From Kaistia defluvii (GTDB lineage Bacteria; Pseudomonadota; Alphaproteobacteria; Rhizobiales; Kaistiaceae): a stretch of 64,000 nucleotides of DNA. The stretch is taken from assembly GCF_040548815.1 (NCBI RefSeq), contig NZ_JBEPSM010000001.1, positions 1,550,001-1,614,000 of the forward strand, given 5' to 3'. Positions 33,423 to 41,178 of the stretch are shown piece by piece. Each line of letters starts with the position of its first letter. Position 1 is the first letter of the stretch. A model generated the notes under the pieces. It saw nothing but the letters and a program-made list of their open reading frames with translations, had not been told where the DNA came from and made no database searches. A program made the position numbers and the translations under genes.

Positions 33423-34040
33423 TCAATCGTTGAGGCTGGCCTTGATCATTCGATCGGCGGCGGCCGCCAGCGACCGCGACGGGCCGCCCTCTCCGAACAA
33501 CTGGCCGCTGGCATAAGCGCCTTCGGCGAGCAGATAGAGCCCGTCGCCCAGCACCTCCGGCTCCGCCGCGCCCATTGCCTTCGCCATCTCGGTGAGCCGG
33601 CGGCGCAGTTCGCGCTTGTTCTCGACGGCGACGAGTCGGGCCGGATTGTCCCTGGCCGGAAACTCAACCGCCGCGTTGGTCATGCCGCAACCGCGATAAT
33701 TGGCGCTTTGCGCCCGCTCGCCGACGCCGGAGAGATAGGCGAGGATCTGCGCTCGCGGATCGTCGGGATGCTTGGCCACGATGGCGTCGAACCGCTTCCA
33801 GAACTCGACGTCATAGTCCCGCATATAGTCGGCGGCGAGTTCATCCTTGGAGGCGAAATTACGGTATAGGCTGGGCTTGGTGACCCCGGCCCGCTCCACG
33901 ATCTCCTCGATGCCGACGGCTCGGATGCCTTGGCGATAGAAGAGGTCTCGCACCGTCGCGCGGATCCGGTCGGCGGCGCGCGGCGGCCCATCCGCCCGCT
34001 GGCCTGCTTTCGTCACCTGTCGATCGCTGCTGCCTGCCAA
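33423..34040 (-). CDS. TetR family repressor
   Basis: A 205-residue regulator. The TTG at 34040 lies 7 nt behind GGGAG and is favoured over a GTG at 34016 without a ribosome site. The helix-turn-helix is RATVRDLFYRQGIRAVGIEE followed by AGVTKPSLYRNFASKDELAA, typical TetR. The C-terminal ligand domain shows GCGMTNAAVEFP. It is divergent from an MFS transporter, and a promoter with an inverted repeat lies between them, so it probably represses the transporter and itself. Confidence 0.9.
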   Translation of the reverse strand: MAGSSDRQVTKAGQRADGPPRAADRIRATVRDLFYRQGIRAVGIEEIVERAGVTKPSLYRNFASKDELAADYMRDYDVEFWKRFDAIVAKHPDDPRAQILAYLSGVGERAQSANYRGCGMTNAAVEFPARDNPARLVAVENKRELRRRLTEMAKAMGAAEPEVLGDGLYLLAEGAYASGQLFGEGGPSRSLAAAADRMIKASLND

Positions 34041-34059
34041 ACTTATTCTCCCGGCCCGC

Positions 34060-34119
34060 TTGACGATGTAACTGAACGGTACGTATCATATTTCGAACTG
34101 AAACGGAACGGTCAGTAAC
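34060..34119 (+). promoter_or_regulatory. MFS promoter with TetR operator candidate
   Basis: TTGACG (34060-34065) and TATCAT (34084-34089) with an 18-nt spacer form a sigma-70 type promoter for the MFS gene. An inverted repeat of related arms, GTAACTGAACGGT (34068-34080) and ACGGTCAGTAAC (34108-34119), overlaps the spacer and reaches the start codon. An additional GAACTGAAACGG copy lies at 34096-34106. The layout suits repression by the divergent TetR protein. Confidence 0.6.
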
Positions 34120-35394
34120 ATGAATATGGTCCGCCGTCGGCCCTTTGGCCAGAACTATGCTTTCGTGGTCGCGGGTGTGATCTTCGTCTGCCTGCTGGCC
34201 GGCGCAGGATTGCGCGCCGCCCCGGGCGTGATGATGCTGCCGATCGAAACGGCGTTTGGCTGGAGCCGCGAGACGATCTCGCTCGCCGCCGCCATCGGCA
34301 TCTTCCTCTATGGCCTCACCGGGCCCTTCGCCGCGGCGCTGATGCAGAGCTTCGGCATCCGTCGCGTGCTGATCGGCGCCCTGCTGCTGATGTCGGCCTC
34401 CACGGGCCTCAGCGTCTTCATGAGCGCACCCTGGCAGTATGTCGCCACATGGGGCGTGTTTTCCGGCGTCGCCTCCGGTTCGGTCGCGATGGTTCTTGGC
34501 GCGACAGTGGTGAACCGCTGGTTCGTCACCAATCGCGGCCTGATGATGGGACTGCTGACCGCCAGCACCGCGACGGGAACGCTGATCTTTCTTCCGGGCA
34601 TGGCGGCGCTGGCGCAATGGGGCGGCTGGCAGGCCGTCGTCCTCTCGGTCGCGGTAATTTCGGCGGCGCTGGTGCCGCTGGCTTATTTCTTCGTGCCCGA
34701 GCGGCCGCAGGACATCGGCATCCGCCCCTACGGCGCGCCCGAGGGCGAGCTGGCGCCAAGCGGCCCGCAGGGCAACGCGCTCGCCAACGCCTTCAACGCC
34801 CTGTTCGAGGCGGCCCGCACCAAGACCTTCTGGTATTTGTTCGCCACCTTCTTCATCTGCGGGTTCACCACCAACGGCCTCGTCGGCACGCATATGATCG
34901 CTTTTTGCGGCGACATGGGCATGCCGGAAATCCAGGCCGCCAGCCTGCTCGCCATGATGGGGCTGTTCGATCTGGTCGGCACTACAGCCTCCGGCTGGCT
35001 GACCGACCGCTTCGACCCGCGCAAGCTGCTGTTCGCGTATTACGCGCTTCGCGGCATCTCGCTGATGTTCCTGCCCTTCACCGATTTCAACTTCTACAGC
35101 CTGTCGATCTTCGCCGTCTTCTACGGCCTCGACTGGATCGCTACCGTGCCGCCGACCGTCAAGCTCGCCAATGAGGCGTTCGGCGATCGCAAGGCCCCGA
35201 TCGTCTTCGGCTGGATCGCGGCTGGCCACCAGTTGGGCGCGGCCTCGGCCGCCTATTTCGCGGGGTACATGCGAACGACGCAGGGCAACTATCTCGACGC
35301 CTTCATCATCGCCGGCGCTACCGGCATCCTCGCCGCACTGCTCTCGCTGATGATCGGACGCCGGAAGCGTGAGCTGGTCCCGGTTGCAGCCTGA
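34120..35394 (+). CDS. Major facilitator superfamily transporter (monocarboxylate/oxalate-type)
   Basis: A 424-residue 12-helix transporter. The N-terminal half shows GLRAAPGVMMLPIETAFGWS and SLAAAIGIFLYGLTGPFAAA, characteristic of the MFS branch containing oxalate-formate and monocarboxylate carriers; VVNRWFVTNRGLMMGLLTAS is the loop 4-5 signature. The second half begins near TKTFWYLFATFFICGFTTNG. The solute is unknown. The gene is controlled from a promoter overlapped by a likely TetR operator, so it probably responds to its own substrate or a toxic compound. Confidence 0.9.
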   Translation: MNMVRRRPFGQNYAFVVAGVIFVCLLAGAGLRAAPGVMMLPIETAFGWSRETISLAAAIGIFLYGLTGPFAAALMQSFGIRRVLIGALLLMSASTGLSVFMSAPWQYVATWGVFSGVASGSVAMVLGATVVNRWFVTNRGLMMGLLTASTATGTLIFLPGMAALAQWGGWQAVVLSVAVISAALVPLAYFFVPERPQDIGIRPYGAPEGELAPSGPQGNALANAFNALFEAARTKTFWYLFATFFICGFTTNGLVGTHMIAFCGDMGMPEIQAASLLAMMGLFDLVGTTASGWLTDRFDPRKLLFAYYALRGISLMFLPFTDFNFYSLSIFAVFYGLDWIATVPPTVKLANEAFGDRKAPIVFGWIAAGHQLGAASAAYFAGYMRTTQGNYLDAFIIAGATGILAALLSLMIGRRKRELVPVAA

Positions 35395-35465
35395 CGAAAC
35401 GGCCTCAAGGAAAATTGCTTCGCGCGCATGGCCCAGTCGCACGTTTCGCGTGTAGAAGAAAGCCT

Positions 35466-35489
35466 GGTTCACGGCCCTTCCCGTGAACC
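35466..35489 (+). other. Perfect 9-bp hairpin in the DUF992 leader
   Basis: GGTTCACGG (35466-35474) and CCGTGAACC (35481-35489) pair around CCCTTC, ending 29 nt before the DUF992 start. There is no U tract. It may stabilise the mRNA leader or act as a weak terminator after the MFS gene. Confidence 0.45.
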
Positions 35490-35518
35490 CAACCGAAGCA
35501 AATTCCACGAGGTCGACT

Positions 35519-36004
35519 ATGTCGAATCTGCACAAGACCCTCCTCGCAGCCGTCATCGCGGTGACCGCTGCCCTCCCGATGGCCACCGCCGCTCAGGCCG
35601 CCGTCAAGACCGGCGCCCTGACCTGCCGGGTCGCATCGGGCGTTGGCCTCATCCTCGGCTCGCGCCGCTCCGTCAACTGCGAGTTCAAGTCCAATCGCGG
35701 CACGGAGTTCTACACCGGCCGGATCGACCGCGTCGGTCTCGATGTCGGCTTCACCCGCAACAGCGTCATCGTCTGGAACGTGTTCGAGCCGACGCGCCGC
35801 CATGGTGATCTCTCGGGCCGCTACACCGGCGCCACGGCGCAGGCGACCGTCGGCGTTGGCCTGGGCGCCAATGTGCTCGTCGGCGGCGGCCAGAACAGCG
35901 TCGCGCTGCAGCCGCTTTCGGTGACGGCGCAGACGGGCCTCAATCTCGCCGCCGGCGTCAGCTCGCTGCACCTGACGCGCGTCAAGGCACCGGTGCGCCG
36001 CTAA
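35519..36004 (+). CDS. DUF992 secreted protein
   Basis: A 161-residue secreted protein from the ATG at 35519 behind ACGAGGTCGACT. The signal peptide ends ATAAQA-AV near residue 28. DUF992 features are TGALTCRVASGVGLILGSRR, VNCEFKS, and the repeated Gly/Ala-rich strands GATAQATVGVGLGANVLVGG and SVALQPLSVTAQTGLNLAAG. The family is common in Hyphomicrobiales and uncharacterised; a beta-rich periplasmic or outer-membrane role is likely. One cysteine pair (C in LTCRV and VNCEF) may be disulfide-bonded. Confidence 0.87.
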   Translation: MSNLHKTLLAAVIAVTAALPMATAAQAAVKTGALTCRVASGVGLILGSRRSVNCEFKSNRGTEFYTGRIDRVGLDVGFTRNSVIVWNVFEPTRRHGDLSGRYTGATAQATVGVGLGANVLVGGGQNSVALQPLSVTAQTGLNLAAGVSSLHLTRVKAPVRR

Positions 36005-36007
36005 ACA

Positions 36008-36062
36008 AAAACGGCGCCTGCCCAAGGCACGCGCCGCTCTTTCCGTTCGTGAACGCCGTTTT
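36008..36062. terminator. Candidate bidirectional terminator
   Basis: AAAACGGCG (36008-36016) pairs with CGCCGTTTT (36054-36062), leaving a long internal loop that can form a second GC hairpin. It lies between the convergent DUF992 and DAHP synthase genes and has A and T runs on the outer sides. Confidence 0.4.
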
Positions 36063-37448
36063 CTACAGGCTCGCGACAGCGCGCTGCTGCACGATGCCCT
36101 GGCGGCTGGTCTTCAGCAGTTCCGCGACGAGGAACGCCAGCTCCAGCGCCTGGTCGGCGTTGAGGCGCGGGTCGCAATGCGTGTGGTAGCGGTCCGACAG
36201 GTCCTCGTCGCTGATAGCGCGGGCGCCGCCCGTGCATTCCGTGACGTTCTTGCCGGTCATCTCGATATGGATGCCGCCCGGCAAGGTGCCTTCGGCCTGA
36301 TGCACCTCGAAGAAGTTCTTCACTTCGCGCAGGATCAGGTCGAACGGCCGCGTCTTGTAGCCGCTCGACGCCTTGATTGTGTTGCCGTGCATGGGATCGC
36401 AGGACCAGACGACCGAGCGCCCTTCCTTCTCCACGGCCCGGATCAGCTGCGGCAGGTGGTCGAACACCTTGTCGGCGCCGAAGCGGCAGATGAGAGTCAG
36501 GCGTCCGGGCTCATTGTCGGGATTGAGCACGTCGATCAGCTGCAGCAGGCCATCGCCGGAAAGCGACGGGCCGCATTTGAGGCCGATCGGGTTCTTCACG
36601 CCGCGCATGTATTCGACATGGGCATGGTCCGGCTGGCGCGTGCGATCGCCGATCCACAGCATGTGGCCGGAGGTGGCGTACCAATCGCCCGTCGTCGAAT
36701 CGACGCGGGTCATCGCCTGCTCGTAGCCGAGCAGCAACGCCTCGTGCGAGGTGAAGAAGTCAGTCGAGCGCAGCGACGGCGTGGTCTCCGGATCGACGCC
36801 GCAGGCGCGCATGAACGCCATCGACTCGGAAATGCGGTCGGCGATTTCCTGGTAGTGATGGCCCTGCGGGCTGTCCTTGACGAAGCCGAGCATCCACTGG
36901 TGGACATGCTCGAGATTGGCATAGCCGCCCTGCGCGAAGGCGCGCAGCAGGTTCAGCGTCGCCGCCGACTGGCGATAGGAATCCTCGATCCGGCGCGGAT
37001 CGGGAATGCGCGCCTCCGGCGTGAATTCGATGCCGTTGATGATGTCGCCGCGATAGCTCGGCAGCTCGACGCCATTGATCGTCTCCGTCGAGGCAGAGCG
37101 CGGCTTGGCGAACTGGCCGGCGATACGGCCGACCTTCACCACCGGCATGGAGCCGGCGAAGGTCAGCACGACCGCCATCTGCAGGAAGACGCGGAAGAAG
37201 TCGCGGATGTTGTCGGGGTGATGCTCCATGAAGCTCTCGGCACAATCGCCGCCCTGCAGCAGGAAGCTCTCGCCGCGCGACACGGCGGCCAGGCTCTTCT
37301 TGAGCTTGCGCGCTTCGCCGGCGAAGACGAGCGGCGGGTAGCTCGAAAGCCGTCCCTCGACCGCGGCGAGCGCCGCTGCATCCTGATAGTCCGGCACCTG
37401 CTGGATGGGCATCGACCGCCAGCTGTCCGGCTTCCAACTCGTCTTCAT
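36063..37448 (-). CDS. Class II 3-deoxy-7-phosphoheptulonate synthase
   Basis: A 461-residue DAHP synthase of the plant/type II class, first enzyme of the shikimate pathway (phosphoenolpyruvate plus erythrose 4-phosphate). The ATG at 37448 gives [20 protein letters not shown]. Class II marks include [73 protein letters not shown] and [18 protein letters not shown]. The Cys, His and Glu metal ligands lie in these blocks. A long extra N-terminus is absent. It appears monocistronic. Confidence 0.95.
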   Translation of the reverse strand: MKTSWKPDSWRSMPIQQVPDYQDAAALAAVEGRLSSYPPLVFAGEARKLKKSLAAVSRGESFLLQGGDCAESFMEHHPDNIRDFFRVFLQMAVVLTFAGSMPVVKVGRIAGQFAKPRSASTETINGVELPSYRGDIINGIEFTPEARIPDPRRIEDSYRQSAATLNLLRAFAQGGYANLEHVHQWMLGFVKDSPQGHHYQEIADRISESMAFMRACGVDPETTPSLRSTDFFTSHEALLLGYEQAMTRVDSTTGDWYATSGHMLWIGDRTRQPDHAHVEYMRGVKNPIGLKCGPSLSGDGLLQLIDVLNPDNEPGRLTLICRFGADKVFDHLPQLIRAVEKEGRSVVWSCDPMHGNTIKASSGYKTRPFDLILREVKNFFEVHQAEGTLPGGIHIEMTGKNVTECTGGARAISDEDLSDRYHTHCDPRLNADQALELAFLVAELLKTSRQGIVQQRAVASL

Positions 37449-37588
37449 CGTGATCACTCCACACCCCTGCCCGTCTTCGCGCAGGTCCCGCGCACGACGA
37501 ACCTCATCGGGTCTCGAAAGGTGCGGTCTTATACACGCATGCTCGGATGGAGGCTACCGGCGCGGGAGGGCGCATCACGCCCCCCCGT

Positions 37589-38404
37589 TCAGAGCCGCGA
37601 AGCGACCCAGTGCCAGAGACGATCCTTGAAGCCGACAAAGGCCGGCGGCGGCAGAATCTCCGGCGGCTTGGCCGTTTTGACGCCCGCCGGCACGAGCCGC
37701 GACATCCAGATCTCGCCGTCCGTATAATAGGGATCGCCCTCGCCATTGCGTCCGTTCAGCGTCGGGCCGATGCCGGTGATTTGATAGGTCGCCTCAACCA
37801 TGCCCGCCTTCTGCAGGTCGTCGGTCAGTTCGTCACGCACGGCGTCGATGTCGGGACCGATGTGGTGGGTCACCTGGCCTGTGTCATGGCTGAGGCCGAC
37901 GCCGCGATCGAAGGTCGCCGAGCCGAGCCAGACCGGGCGGTTCTCCGCGCCCTTGTCGAGAACCTGCCAGAAGCGGACGTGGTTGCGCTTGTCGGCGCTG
38001 GTGCCGACGGGCTTCTCGAAGGCGAAATCTTCGCGCCGGCCGCCATAGTAGAGCGGACTCACCGGGGCATCGTGATAGGGACGGTCGAGCACGACACTGC
38101 CGACGATCTCGATGCTGGAACGCCAGGTGATCGGGTCGGCCGGATACCAGCCCGCCGCATGCATCGCCCGGAGCACGTCCTCCTTGACGCCGACGAGCCC
38201 GACATTGAGCGGATCTCCGGGGATGCCCTGCGCCGTATGCGTCACCATCGGCCGGTCCGCGAGGCCGGGCTGCCGCTCGTAATGCGTCCAGGCGATCGGC
38301 AGCACGACATAGGCGGCGAGCCCCCAGAGAGCCAGCACGGCAACCGCGCCGGTCGCCATATTGCGCAGCCTCAGCCGCCTGCGAAGCCCCTTGTCCGCCG
38401 CCAT
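37589..38404 (-). CDS. LssY C-terminal domain membrane-anchored protein
   Basis: A 271-residue protein with one N-terminal membrane helix (AVAVLALWGLAAYVVLPIAW, residues 20-40) and a periplasmic LssY-C-like domain. Segments typical of that domain are DPLNVGLVGVKEDVLRAMHA, GWYPADPITWRSSIEIVGSV and DVAFEKPVG-like (here DFAFEKPVGTSADKRNHVRF), then VWLGSATFDRGVGLSHDTGQ and THHIGPDIDAVRDELTDDLQ. In Legionella the domain is the tail of LssY, but its function is unknown. It lies between DAHP synthase and an XRE regulator, both on the same strand. Confidence 0.8.
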   Translation of the reverse strand: MAADKGLRRRLRLRNMATGAVAVLALWGLAAYVVLPIAWTHYERQPGLADRPMVTHTAQGIPGDPLNVGLVGVKEDVLRAMHAAGWYPADPITWRSSIEIVGSVVLDRPYHDAPVSPLYYGGRREDFAFEKPVGTSADKRNHVRFWQVLDKGAENRPVWLGSATFDRGVGLSHDTGQVTHHIGPDIDAVRDELTDDLQKAGMVEATYQITGIGPTLNGRNGEGDPYYTDGEIWMSRLVPAGVKTAKPPEILPPPAFVGFKDRLWHWVASRL

Positions 38405-38428
38405 CGCACGTCTCCCTTGTGGCGGATA

Positions 38429-39226
38429 TCATGACGCTACCGCAAGGCGACGCAAGGCCTCCGCGGTATCGTCATCGGCCGGAAAGAAGGATTCAATCGC
38501 CAGCTCGGACAGGGTGACGTCAACCGGGGTCCCGAACAGGGTCGTTGCCGAGATTAAGGAGAGCGTCTCGTCGCCGAGGCGGACCCGATACGGCACGGCA
38601 ATGCCGCCTAGATCGTCCCGGACAACCGGCCGCCCGGCACCGCCGGAAGGATAGGCGCGCAGCTCTTCCAGCAGGTCCGCGAGCCCCGCGTCGCCCGTCA
38701 GGTCGATCTCATGCGCCAGGCGCGCGAGCAGATGCGCCCGCCATTCCGGAAAATTGAGCGTACGGGGAGCGAGTCCCTTCGGGTGTAGCGCCAGACGCAG
38801 GACGTTGACCGGCGGCTCCAGCAGGCTGGCATCCACACCGGCGACAAGCCGCATGATGGCGGCGTTGGCGGCAACGAGGTTCCACTGCCGATCGATCGCC
38901 AGTGCCGGATAAGGCTCGTGCCCGGCGATGATACGCTCGACGGCCTTGCGGACGACCGCAAGGCCGGCATCGTCCAGCTTTCTCTCCCGGTAAACGGGGG
39001 CAAAGCCCGCGGCCACCAGCATCAGATTCTGCTCGCGCAAGGGAACCTCCAGCTCGGCGGCGAGCCTCAGCACCATGTCGCGGCTCGGTCGCGATCGGCC
39101 AGTCTCGATGAAGCTCAGATGCCGTGTCGACATCTCGGCGTCGCCGGCAAGGTCCATCTGGCTCCGGCGGCGGCGCTGCCGCCAGTCGCGGATCTGTTCG
39201 CCGATCGGGCGGGGATTCGTGTCCAT
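38429..39226 (-). CDS. XRE regulator with MmyB-like ligand-binding domain
   Basis: A 265-residue regulator from the ATG at 39226 (MDTNPRPIGEQIRDWRQRRR). The XRE helix-turn-helix (residues 8-62; SQMDLAGDAEMSTRHLSFIE) is followed by the MmyB-like domain (about 100-250; YPALAIDRQWNLVAANAAIM and FPEWRAHLLARLAHEIDLTG). In related proteins this domain binds fatty acids. It is divergent from a small membrane protein and NTF2 pair; a perfect 17-bp palindrome lies in the gap. It probably represses that pair and possibly itself. Confidence 0.9.
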   Translation of the reverse strand: MDTNPRPIGEQIRDWRQRRRRSQMDLAGDAEMSTRHLSFIETGRSRPSRDMVLRLAAELEVPLREQNLMLVAAGFAPVYRERKLDDAGLAVVRKAVERIIAGHEPYPALAIDRQWNLVAANAAIMRLVAGVDASLLEPPVNVLRLALHPKGLAPRTLNFPEWRAHLLARLAHEIDLTGDAGLADLLEELRAYPSGGAGRPVVRDDLGGIAVPYRVRLGDETLSLISATTLFGTPVDVTLSELAIESFFPADDDTAEALRRLAVAS

Positions 39227-39261
39227 GCACCGACGATAGCGAGAAGACCGGCAGCGATCCA

Positions 39262-39278
39262 ATTACCTCCGAGGTAAT
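39262..39278. promoter_or_regulatory. Perfect palindrome, probable XRE-MmyB operator
   Basis: ATTACCTC-C-GAGGTAAT is an exact inverted repeat with a 1-nt centre, 36 bp upstream of the regulator start and 66 bp before the divergent membrane-protein gene. Its position in the only intergenic gap between the two divergent units makes it the best operator candidate for the MmyB-type regulator. Confidence 0.75.
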
Positions 39279-39343
39279 CGACTTCATGCCCCCGGCTCGC
39301 AAATCTCCGGCCTGTCAGCAACGACGAGCCGAGGAACCGGATC

Positions 39344-39745
39344 ATGAGCATCACCCGCCACCCCAACTTCCTGCGCCACCTGCTCCTGGCGGACGGGGCC
39401 AGTTGCCTCGCCATAGGCGGCGCGCTGGCGCTCGGCGCCGGGTTCGTCGCCGACTGGCTCGGACTGCCGGCCGGTCTGCTGCGAGCGGCCGGTCTGGTGC
39501 TTCTGCCCTTCGCCGCCTTCGTGCTGTTCGCCGCCCGCCGGCCGATCCTGTCGCGGTCCGACGTCCGGCTGATCATAGGCTGCAACGCTGCCTGGGTAGC
39601 CGGCAGCGTCCTCCTGCTGATCGGAGGCTTCGCGGCTCCAACGGCACTCGGCATCGCCTTCGTGATCGCGCAGGCCGTCATCGTCGCCATCATGGCGGAA
39701 CTGGAGGCCATGGGCCTGCGTGCCGCCGCGCCGATCCCTGCCTGA
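39344..39745 (+). CDS. Small four-helix membrane protein, unknown function
   Basis: A 133-residue protein with four hydrophobic segments (about 17-40, 45-62, 77-97 and 103-122), beginning MSITRHPNFLRHLLLADGAS. ALALGAGFVADWLGLPAGLL and the RPILSRSDVRLIIGCNAAWV loop are reminiscent of small uncharacterised integral membrane proteins encoded next to XRE/MmyB regulators. No catalytic motif is seen. It precedes an NTF2-like gene by 71 bp, with which it probably forms an operon under the adjacent palindrome. Confidence 0.75.
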   Translation: MSITRHPNFLRHLLLADGASCLAIGGALALGAGFVADWLGLPAGLLRAAGLVLLPFAAFVLFAARRPILSRSDVRLIIGCNAAWVAGSVLLLIGGFAAPTALGIAFVIAQAVIVAIMAELEAMGLRAAAPIPA

Positions 39746-39816
39746 CCTTCCACCTTCTGCGCGAACGGCGGCCCCGTCTCGCGATCCCACCCGCAACTGA
39801 ACCACGGAGACAGACC

Positions 39817-40179
39817 ATGACCAACACGGCAGCCCTCGTCGAACGCTACATCGCCAGCTGGAACGAAACCGACCCCGCCAAGCGGCGCGAACTGATCGCA
39901 GCGACCTTCACGGAATCGGCCAGCTATGCCGACCCGATGATGAAGAGCGACGGCCATGTCGGCATCGACCAGATGCTGGCGGCCGTGCAAGAGCGCTTCT
40001 CCGGCCTGCGCTTCAAGCAGGTCGGCAAGGTCGACGGGTATGAAGATCGCGTCCGCTTCTCGTGGGAGTTGGGACCGGAGGACGGCCCCTCGGTCGCCGG
40101 CGGCACAGACTTCGCGACAGTCGATACCGGCCGACTGGCCCATGTCGTCGGCTTCCTGGACTTTGCGCCAGGCGCCTAG
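39817..40179 (+). CDS. NTF2/SnoaL-like small protein
   Basis: A 120-residue NTF2-fold protein (MTNTAALVERYIASWNETDP, RRELIAATFTESASYADPMM, DGHVGIDQMLAAVQERFSGL, VRFSWELGPEDGPSVAGGTD). The open cone typically binds a small hydrophobic ligand; Asp and His positions vary widely, so no reaction is proposed. Its stop overlaps that of the convergent alkA-like gene in the shared tetranucleotide CTAG. It is the last gene of the presumed MmyB-controlled unit. Confidence 0.82.
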   Translation: MTNTAALVERYIASWNETDPAKRRELIAATFTESASYADPMMKSDGHVGIDQMLAAVQERFSGLRFKQVGKVDGYEDRVRFSWELGPEDGPSVAGGTDFATVDTGRLAHVVGFLDFAPGA

Positions 40180-41063
40180 TCGGCGAGGCTCGCCCAGAGA
40201 TGGGTGGTGGCGAGGCTACGATGCGGCGCGAAAGCCTGCATCGAAGCCTCCTGCGCCTTGATGTCGGGCCGCTCGGCGAGGCCATGCAGGCGCTGCAGCG
40301 CGGTGGCGAGGCCGGAATCGCCGATCGGCGCCATGTCGGGAAAGCCAAAGCCCCGCAGCAGGATATAGCGCGCCGTCCAGGTGCCGATGCCGCGTACGGC
40401 CACCAGCGCGGCCTCGGCCTCGCCGGCCGATCCCTGCGCCAGCGCTTCGAGCGAGAGCGCGCCATCCTCGATCAGCCGCGCGACGCCGATCAGGTAACTC
40501 GCCTTGGACCGCGAAAACCGCAGCGATGTCAGATCGCCTATCTCCAGCGCAGCGACGCGCGCCGGGTCGGGGTGGGCATAAAGCCCGCTTGCCGGATGGA
40601 GAACACCCGCGCGCTCGATCATGGCGCGACGGAGAGCGGCAGCAAAGGTCAGGTTGATCTGCTGGCCGATCACCGCCCAGCAGACGGCATCCCAGATATC
40701 GGCGGTAAGCGGGATGCGCAGGCCGCGGCGCGGGCCAAGGATGCGAGCGGCATCTTCGCGTGCCGCCACAAGCGCCTCGAAACCTACGGGATCGCTGCCG
40801 AAGCCGAGCATGCGCGACACGATCCGCTCCACCACCTCCGGCGGCAGGACGTCGCCGTCGAAATGAATTTCAGCATGCGGGTCCGTATGGCGGTCGGAAT
40901 GCGCGAGGTCGATCTGAAGAAGATGCGCAGTTCCGTCGACCAGCATGGTCTTGGCGAGGGTGCGTCCCTCGACGCGCTCGCTGACGCTGAGCCGGTCGCG
41001 ACCATGGTAGGCGAGCGCATATTCGGGCCGGAATGCGGGCGGCATAGCGAGGGTCAGCTTCAT
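40176..41063 (-). CDS. DNA-3-methyladenine glycosylase II (AlkA-like)
   Basis: A 295-residue HhH-GPD glycosylase. Starts at 41063 (MKLTLAMPPAFRPEYALAYH) or three codons earlier at 41072; a GGAGG motif sits ahead of both. An AlkA N-domain is followed by WDAVCWAVIGQQINLTFAAA and the helix-hairpin-helix VRGIGTWTARYILLRGFGFP with the catalytic Asp in APIGDSGL. It removes alkylated bases from DNA. Its stop overlaps the convergent NTF2 gene by 4 bp. Confidence 0.9.
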   Translation of the reverse strand: MKLTLAMPPAFRPEYALAYHGRDRLSVSERVEGRTLAKTMLVDGTAHLLQIDLAHSDRHTDPHAEIHFDGDVLPPEVVERIVSRMLGFGSDPVGFEALVAAREDAARILGPRRGLRIPLTADIWDAVCWAVIGQQINLTFAAALRRAMIERAGVLHPASGLYAHPDPARVAALEIGDLTSLRFSRSKASYLIGVARLIEDGALSLEALAQGSAGEAEAALVAVRGIGTWTARYILLRGFGFPDMAPIGDSGLATALQRLHGLAERPDIKAQEASMQAFAPHRSLATTHLWASLAD

Positions 41064-41178
41064 TCCGCGCATTTCCTCCGTGCCGCCACGATGGCCGAGC
41101 GGCTCCAACCGCAGTGCGCTAGCCCCGCCTCGACGGCCGAGCCATCCGTTTCTTGCTCCGGAACCGAGGAAGCCTAGG

